Shown here piece after piece: positions 1-31,000 of a DNA stretch of 31,000 nucleotides. The notes under the pieces were generated by a model, which was given only the letters and a program-made list of their open reading frames with translations, was not told where the DNA came from and ran no database searches. A program made the translations under genes and the position numbers. The stretch is from Chrysomallon squamiferum. Taxonomy: Eukaryota > Mollusca > Gastropoda > Neomphalida > Peltospiridae. Position 1 is the stretch's first letter. Each line of letters starts with the position of its first letter. The DNA lies in contig CM022671.1 of NCBI GenBank assembly GCA_012295275.1, positions 32,249,927 through 32,280,926 of the forward strand, written 5' to 3'.

Positions 1-19
1 AAAAAATAAATAACTGGGG

Positions 20-420
20 CTATACTTTTATTTTTTGTTTCTGCCAAGGAGTCCATATGTTGAAGTAATGTATACCATAAGTGAAAACATATCTCAGGTG
101 GGCCACAATGAAAATCATTTGTTGAAAAACATGAAGTCTCTTTGAAAAATGGTGTTATGGTATCCTTTCTGCCATTTCCTGAAGGTTTCTAAATGCCTAG
201 CGAGGCCAGCAGTGTTGTGCCCAAGAAAACAATTCCTTCCCAATTAGCGAGAGTACCAAAGTAGCTACTGGCGGTGTAAACACAAGTTTATAACTTTTCT
301 GTTGGGCGGTGTTTAATGTTCATGCTGTAATGGGAAACATCTGCGAGGATATGGCAAATTGAAGTTTTCGTAACAAACCCTTTAAAAAACAAATGTTAGT
401 CATTTTCAATCTCTAATTCA
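20..420. promoter_or_regulatory. Sequence-complex block, candidate conserved non-coding element
   Basis: This stretch lacks the homopolymers and microsatellites around it and has balanced base use. It contains a forkhead-type GTAAACA (276-282) and a homeodomain-type CAATTAG (241-247). No exon could be fitted. Regulatory function is inference from texture and from the known richness of vertebrate AUTS2 introns in enhancers. Confidence 0.25.
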
Positions 421-2039
421 GATGTGTACAGCTGAAAATTGCTAACAGATGAACTGTCTGTCAAAATAACAAATCTAAATTTGTTCTTACTTTGTTTTTT
501 TAATGCATTTTGTGTTGAATTATTTTTTAATAATACTACAGAAATTCAGTCATTCTTTTGTTACATTCACTAGTAGAATAACGATGTTTCTTTCATATTT
601 CCAAAACAGTAAATCTTTTCTTAAAACACACCATAAGAATATAATATTTTATATAATGATTCTTTTTTAATTATATTTTTAATAATTCAAATTTTTTTAA
701 TCACCGGCTGTTGAATATCAAACATTCTTTTGGTGTTTTTTCTGACATTATTTTCAGTGGAAGGAAATACATTTTCCATTAACAACATACCATGGCCTTT
801 GATATTTATCAGTTGTGTAGCCAAGTTTTAAAATTCAATCCTGATTCAAAGGTTCTTTATTCACTTTATTCTTCAACCACATTAGAATATATTTATCAAA
901 ACACTGAATTTGTCACAAATGCTTCTTTCATTTTGTCATTTAGAAAAGGTTAAAACTATCTAAGGGCAGCATAAGTTCTGATTAAAATTCAAATTTGACG
1001 AATTATTATTGTTGTTAATTTTATTTTTATTTGCATACCAGTGAAATATGCTGAACTGTACTGACATATAAATGAGATTAAAATTTGAGGTTTGGTCATG
1101 TGTATTATTATTAATTTATAAAAAAAAAAAATATATATATTTTAAAAAAATAAATAAAAAATAAAAAGAAATTGTTGCATGTATTGTTAATTTATTAAAT
1201 TGTTTGACTTAAAAAAATAATATAAAAAATATAAATTGGTAGTTTTATACAATTACAGTCATTATGGGATATATAATTTGTCTCGTTTTTCTTTTTTGTT
1301 CACAGTGAAAATATAGAAGAAAAAATATTCCTTGGATTTGTTATATCTTTATTATTTTATTTCTTTCTAATTTTTATTATTTTTATTTATTTATTTATTT
1401 ATTTATTTATTTTTGTTTCTATCTCAATAGTCTGCTCAAAATAATGCCAAATGTAAGAGTAAAAATATTTCTTATCTTCTTTTCTGATTAAATTGACCAA
1501 AAAAACTTTATGTCAAACGTTTCACAAAAAAAAATTCTGACTCAAAAAGATTGCTTAGAATAATGCAAAATGCAGAGTAAAAAAAAAGAAGTTTTTAAGG
1601 AAATTTCTAAATCAGAGTAATGCAAAATAGAGAAGTAAAAGAAAAAAAAAAAAAGAAGAAGAAAAAGATCTCTTAACTACTTTCTAAATCAAACTGACAA
1701 CAATAAATTTCAGATAACTCCCCCTTTTTATAACCAAGAGTAAACATAATTACAAGTGCCAGTAATTACGAAAGCTTTGAGCAACACCTATTTCACAAGT
1801 CTTGTTTAAACTCCACTGAATTAACACTTGCACCCAGGGAACTTGTCAATAGTTGAGGTGCACCTATTCAACTCTGAATGTGCCAAATGCATGATGGTGA
1901 TACACACACACACAGTTTGCTATGGAAAACAGATCTCTGGTTATTGTATGGTCTGGCCTGAGTGGTAGTAGTGGGTGTGATGTAGTGTTCATGTAGAAAT
2001 AAAAAAAAAGACTTAACAAGAACAGAGACAGGCATGAGT

Positions 2040-2640
2040 TAGCTAATACAGAAGTAAAGATGTGTAGTCTGGTATAACAGTAGAAATAAAGATGCTGTAG
2101 TCTTGTATAACAGTAGTGTATCAGAATTAAGAATGAAGTAATATTCATACTGAAATAAAAAGTTATATCAGAATAGTGAAGTAATATTGTATGAAAAAAG
2201 TAGTATATCAGGATTAAGAATGAAGTAATATTCATCCAGAAATAAAGATGCTGTAGTCTTGTATAACAGTAGTATATCAGAATTAAGAGTGAAGTAATAT
2301 TCATACTGAAATAATGTTACTATAGTGTTGTATAACAGTAGTATATCGGGATTAAGAGTGAAGTAATATTCATACTGAAATAATGTTGCTGTGGTCTTTG
2401 TATAATAATAGTTGAGGATTAACAGTGAGGTAATATTCATACTGAAATAGTGCCCCACTACACCATTGTGGTTGTAAAAGTAAGATAATATTCATCTTCA
2501 AATGAAGACCATTTCCCATAAGTTTTTGTGTTGTAAAGGTGAGGTAATATTCAGGTTGAAATAAAGATTGCTTTCCATAATATAGGCTGGTCCTGTGATT
2601 GTAAGAGTATGGTAATATTCATGTTGAAATAAAAGGGCTT
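2040..2640 (+). repeat. Degenerate tandem (minisatellite) array, about 69-bp unit
   Basis: The core TAATATTCA recurs near 2139, 2226, 2295, 2364, 2431, 2486, 2545 and 2613, with a variant TAATATTG at 2182. The steps 2226-2295 and 2295-2364 are exactly 69 bp; others are 43-44 (shortened copies) and 55-68 (diverged copies). Each unit reads roughly ATTAAGAGTGAAGTAATATT, CATACTGAAATAA, then TATAACAGTAGTATATC. The best copies are central and decay toward both ends, typical of an old array that expanded in the middle. No coding function is evident. Confidence 0.85.
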
Positions 2641-4139
2641 CAAAGACTTGCAGTGCCTGTTTGATCTGTGTTGGTACATTACTTAATAAGGCACTAGAGT
2701 GTTAAAAGATAAAACCTTTAACATATGTAGTCTCTTGCTGATAGGGTTGCTCATTGAAGCAGTTAAATACAGAATGAACTTGTTAAGCTGATTGAAGGAA
2801 GAATATGCCTGATGTGCAGTAGATTTTGGATCTGTTCTTGCAACCCTGTTATTTAATTTCTTTCTGTCTTCCATTTTTTTTTTTTTTTTGAAAAAAACAT
2901 TATTTATACATTTATTTATAATATTTATTTATTTATGTACTTATTTATAATTTTTATTTATTTATGTATTTATTTATGATTATTACATTTTTTTTTTCCT
3001 ATCTGTTTGTTTTATTATTAAATGTCTGAAAGAATTCAGGATGCTTAACAAAATATGACTAACTGAAATAACTTAATTACATATTTTAATGAGAATTTCA
3101 TCTTCTTTACATCATATATCGAAGTTAATCGATAAAAAGGATTTAGAGAACCACATTAATGTTAATTAATACAAATAAATAACCCAAGGCAGAGAGAATA
3201 AAAAAGCAGTAGGACTTTCTGGAACCATTTTGTCATCTATTCAAATTCATTAGGTGTTTGTTTTTTTCTAAGCAAGAAGATTTGATGACAAAAGCAGAGG
3301 CTCAAGTTAAATTACAGTTATTTGCTGGAACCTTTTTGTAATCTGTTCACTGATATAATTCTGTTTATTTATTTATTTTTATTTAGTTAGTTAGTTGGTT
3401 AGTTAGTTAGTTTTTGATAGTAGTGGTTTAAAATCTGCAAATTCTATTACGTCCACTGTGGCTTTAGGGAGCCATTTTGACATCTATCCATTGTTTAGAT
3501 ATAACTGTTTTTCTTCTTCTATTTACTCCAGTTCTATTTGTTTCCCATTGAGCAATGTGTTCATTACATTGGTTTGTGTGTATCTTTCTGTGTTTACCTT
3601 GTGTTTTAATGTTTGTTTTGTACATGGATGGATTGTTGGATTTTGTTACAGTCTGCAGCAAAATGGCAGCTGCAGTGTTTGCTGTGGCACCTTCCTTGTG
3701 ATGTTTTAATTCATTGTGTGTGTAAAAATGTTGACCTTGAATCACTGAACAATTCCAGAAAAAAAAAAAAGTTTTAAAATTTATTTTGGGTGTGTTAATG
3801 AGAGATGTGTCAATTTGAATTGTTCAGTGGGTGAAAGAATAGATGAGAAAAATATTTCTGAAAATGACATGACTGAATGGAATATACATTGTAGTTCATT
3901 ATTATTGTTGTTGTTTGTTATGTTTATATCCACTGTCCTAACATACTCTGTCATATTTTTGTTTTTTAACATTTCACCTCCTTGAAGATTCATGTAGACT
4001 TTGTTACAGTAATTATTATTTTTTTTTTCTTGCTTGATTTCATGATTTTTTTCCTTTTGTATATTAACACATGAAAAATACAAATGTTATTTATTTTTGG
4101 TGAAATGGTAATTAATTTAATTTTTTTTTATTATTGCAG

Positions 4140-28734
<24,595 letters not shown>

Positions 28735-29201
28735 AGATTTTTTTAAAAATGATGAAAATCTGCTAGTGCTTTGTGTTGTGTTTTTTTTATTCACAGGATG
28801 TGGAGGATGTTTTGTTTTTTTTTTTTTTTAACTTCAATCTGGACTGAAAAAAAAATTGGGGAAAAGGGAAAGAAGATATATACTTTTTTATTTTTATTTA
28901 TTTTTTTTTTTTTTCTTAAGTGCTGTTGTTTCACGGATTTAAAAAAAAATTAAAAATATGGTTGGCATTGGATTTATGCTCAAGACAAGGATTTAATGCC
29001 ATGGTGTGGAAAAGGGTTATCAATGTTGGTGTATGTGTCATTTGTTATAGATTATTTCATGCACAAAAATGAAATAAGAATAATAACAAATAATAATAAT
29101 AATAATCTGTTAAAACAACTGGTGTTTTTTTTGTTGTTATTATTATTTTTAAAATTCTTTATTTCATTATGTGAAATATATTTTAAATGGATATTTTCTG
29201 A

Positions 29202-30693
29202 AATAAAAAATGGAAACAAAATTCAAAAGCCACGAGCACCCAGGATACATGTATGTACTGCCAAAATGAAACTGATGAAAGCTGCGTGGATGATGCCTCA
29301 TTCCATATTGTTACAATGGTATTCACAAAGTGTTCAGCACACAGAATCAGTGGACAGTTAATCTCGGAGACAGGACATCGGTATAATGTGACTGTCATAG
29401 AGGTGCATTTCAGATACTTGTAAGCATCAAATGCTTTCTTGGAATGCTGTGATGGTCATCCGATTCATCTCATCTTCTTATTAACAGGCCTGGATTTAGA
29501 CATAGCAAGGCTGTAAGCTGTGGAAACAAGTGTTAAATTGGGCACAAGCTAAGAAGGGCTACATGTTAAGGGAAGTGTAGATCCAGAAGCTCCACAAGAC
29601 TCATGTTATGGGAAATGTTATGGTCAGTGTGAAATTGGGCACAGTTTGACCCTGTTCAACAGAACAAATCTGTGAAATAAGTCAACATGTCCTCTTCAGA
29701 CAGAGAGGTCCAAAGCAGTAGAAAACTCCCTGAGGCCTTGTTTGGCAGTGTTAACAGAAGGTTGTGTTAACAAGTTAAGCCTAACAAGTTAGAGCATTAA
29801 CTGTATAAGTATTTCACACCCTGAAGAGGATAGAATAACTTTTGAACTTGGCCTCTTCAAAACTATGAAGCCTTAAGCTATAAGAGGCCATTTTTCAGCA
29901 ACAAAACATGACAGTGTGTAACACAGGGCTTTACCTTGCCTTGGCTTGTGCCTAAATCCAGGAAAAGTGTGGTTTCTAAGATTGTGAAACAGTCCTGTTT
30001 TGGGAAAAAAGCCTTTGCAGTGAAAGAGTTTATGAAATTGATTATGTGTAAAATGAAAAAAAGAAAAGAACAGTTATGAATAATAATGGGGAAAAATGGC
30101 TGCTTGACAAGGACGTAAGCAATGATCTCTTTGTTTGATGTGTTGATGATTTCTGACATGTTTTGGTCTCAAAACTGCAACATCGTGATATCAGTTGTTC
30201 TTTTTTTTTTTCTTTTTTTTTAAATCATTAGATCTACAGGATTTGTGTGTTTGCTGACTGCAGCATATGCAATATTTAAAATAAAAAAATAATTTAAAAA
30301 TGCATTTGTCTGCAAGTTGGAAATCTTACCTGTTCATATTCTATGTGAATTTTTCAAAATTACCTAAAAATCAAAAATTTATGAATGGTATAATGGGGGT
30401 TTAGACAATCTCAAAATTTTATTTTATTTTTATTGTTTTTTTCCCAAAAGTTGTTGCTTCTACTTACAATTTTTAAATATAATCATGATGCTTTTTAATC
30501 TTCATTTTTTACTTAAAAACGTACAGTGTATATCACTTTATCAGTGTTCTAGAAGATCTATGTTCTTAGTGGTTTGGTTGTGGGAATTCATATTTTATTT
30601 TTAACACAAAGATTTCAAACCCCTTTGTTGCTTGTTGAGTTACTTTTATTTATTTTTTAAATATTAAAGAAGATTGGTTATAATCAAAATAAA
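29202..30693 (+). terminator. Candidate poly(A) signals AATAAA at 29202, 30280 and 30688
   Basis: Exact AATAAA hexamers at 29202-29207, 30280-30285 and 30688-30693; the last is followed by a T/G-rich TTCTTGTTGTTGTTATG resembling a downstream element, making it the best-formed site. Another AATAAA at 30909 sits in an A-rich tract. In DNA this AT-rich such hexamers arise by chance, so the real 3' end needs transcript data. Confidence 0.4.
29489..29962. mobile_element. Possible inverted-repeat (MITE-like) element in the 3' UTR
   Basis: The left arm CCTGGATTTAGACATAGC continues AAGGC; the reverse complement of the right arm is CCTGGATTTAGGCACAAGCC continuing AAGGC. The first 11 bases are identical and the rest similar with small gaps. 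The interior (about 420 bp) is complex and includes an internal near-repeat (GTGTTAAATTGGGCACA / GTGTGAAATTGGGCACA, 98 bp apart). No clear target duplication flanks it, so the family is open. Confidence 0.45.
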
Positions 30694-31000
30694 CTGTTCT
30701 TGTTGTTGTTATGATTACTATTTTTATTATTATTATTCACTTCCTGATCCATTTAAAAAATTTGACACTAATATTCTCAATGGGTTAATTAACTTTCATA
30801 TCTATTCAAAAAAAAAAAAAAAAAAGATAAAATAATCAAATATATTAATAGATTAAAAGATTTCACAAATATCTTTGTCTCGTACTGTTGCAAAAATCAG
30901 TAAATAATAATAAAAAAAAAATTTAGTGGAATTTTCCACACACACACACACACATGCAGATATTATTTCTGTATTTTATTATTTTTTTAAATTGTATATT

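Larger units (their letters stand above)
1..4139 (+). other. Intron or upstream non-coding sequence before exon a
   Basis: No coding exon could be supported here. It holds a sequence-complex block at about 20-420, AT-rich filler, an ATTT microsatellite at 1383-1413, a long degenerate tandem array at 2040-2640, a T tract at about 2873-2889, ATTT/TTAG-type repeats near 3364-3412 and a somewhat more complex stretch at 3420-3740. The sequence directly before 4140 is the acceptor tract of exon a, so at least the last part is intron. ORFs on either strand over the tandem array only reflect its repeats. Confidence 0.75.
28735..31000 (+). other. 3' UTR and downstream sequence
   Basis: Continuous with the last coding exon. 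It is T/A-rich to about 29200, more complex at 29220-30180 (including a possible inverted-repeat element at 29489-29962), then AT-rich. ATTTA-type AU-rich words occur near 28894-28900 and 30646-30652. Candidate poly(A) signals have their own entry. A CA microsatellite lies at 30938-30954. No downstream gene begins before the window ends. ORFs of 70-120 codons here have no support. Confidence 0.7.

Noticed and set aside
1864-2458. Two minus-strand ORFs with repeated Tyr/Phe/Ile-rich peptides
   Set aside because: They are translations of the degenerate 69-bp tandem array; their internal peptide repeats mirror the DNA period and there is no gene context.
28996-29398. ORFs downstream of the stop codon on both strands
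   Set aside because: They lie in the 3' UTR, include poly-Asn and poly-Phe/Leu runs from AAT and T-rich repeats, and have no start or splice context.

Overview
The window looks like nuclear DNA from an invertebrate bilaterian animal. It is very AT-rich, full of poly-T/poly-A tracts and ATT/ATTT microsatellites, and its only convincing gene is split into small exons with GT..AG introns of 0.2 to 9 kb. A mollusc or another lophotrochozoan would fit, but nothing here fixes the species.

The gene is the 3' part of an AUTS2-family gene (in vertebrates AUTS2, FBRSL1 and FBRS; tay in flies), on the + strand. Twelve coding exons were joined by hand: 4140-4185, 13536-14154, 14649-14905, 18760-18977, 19343-19399, 19661-19777, 20941-21033, 25387-25588, 26665-26724, 27067-27135, 27382-27589 and 27822-28734. 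All splice phases agree and the joined frame is open for 952 codons to a TGA at 28732-28734. Family landmarks appear in the expected order: the QDFLHQDLN segment, an alternating His (HX) repeat, FDK, GAFQPK, the hallmark segment [43 protein letters not shown], and a PPPLIP tail. The 5' exons lie outside the window.

Layout: 1-4139 is upstream intron with a roughly 69-bp tandem array at 2040-2640. 4186-13535 is a 9.35 kb intron in which several sequence-complex blocks stand out from AT-rich filler. They look like candidate conserved non-coding elements, and one could be an alternative terminal exon. 13536-14905 holds the low-complexity Thr/Pro and RREEHL-repeat exon and the His/Pro exon. 14906-28734 holds the conserved C-terminal exons and their introns, including a small hAT-like MITE at 25700-25839 with its target duplication. 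28735-31000 is 3' UTR and downstream sequence, with a second possible inverted-repeat element at 29489-29962 and several candidate poly(A) signals.

No second gene, tRNA, rRNA or CRISPR array was found, and I see no wholly new biological system. The most interesting points are the domain architecture of this invertebrate AUTS2-like protein, the clean MITE, the candidate intronic regulatory blocks and the possible alternative isoforms.
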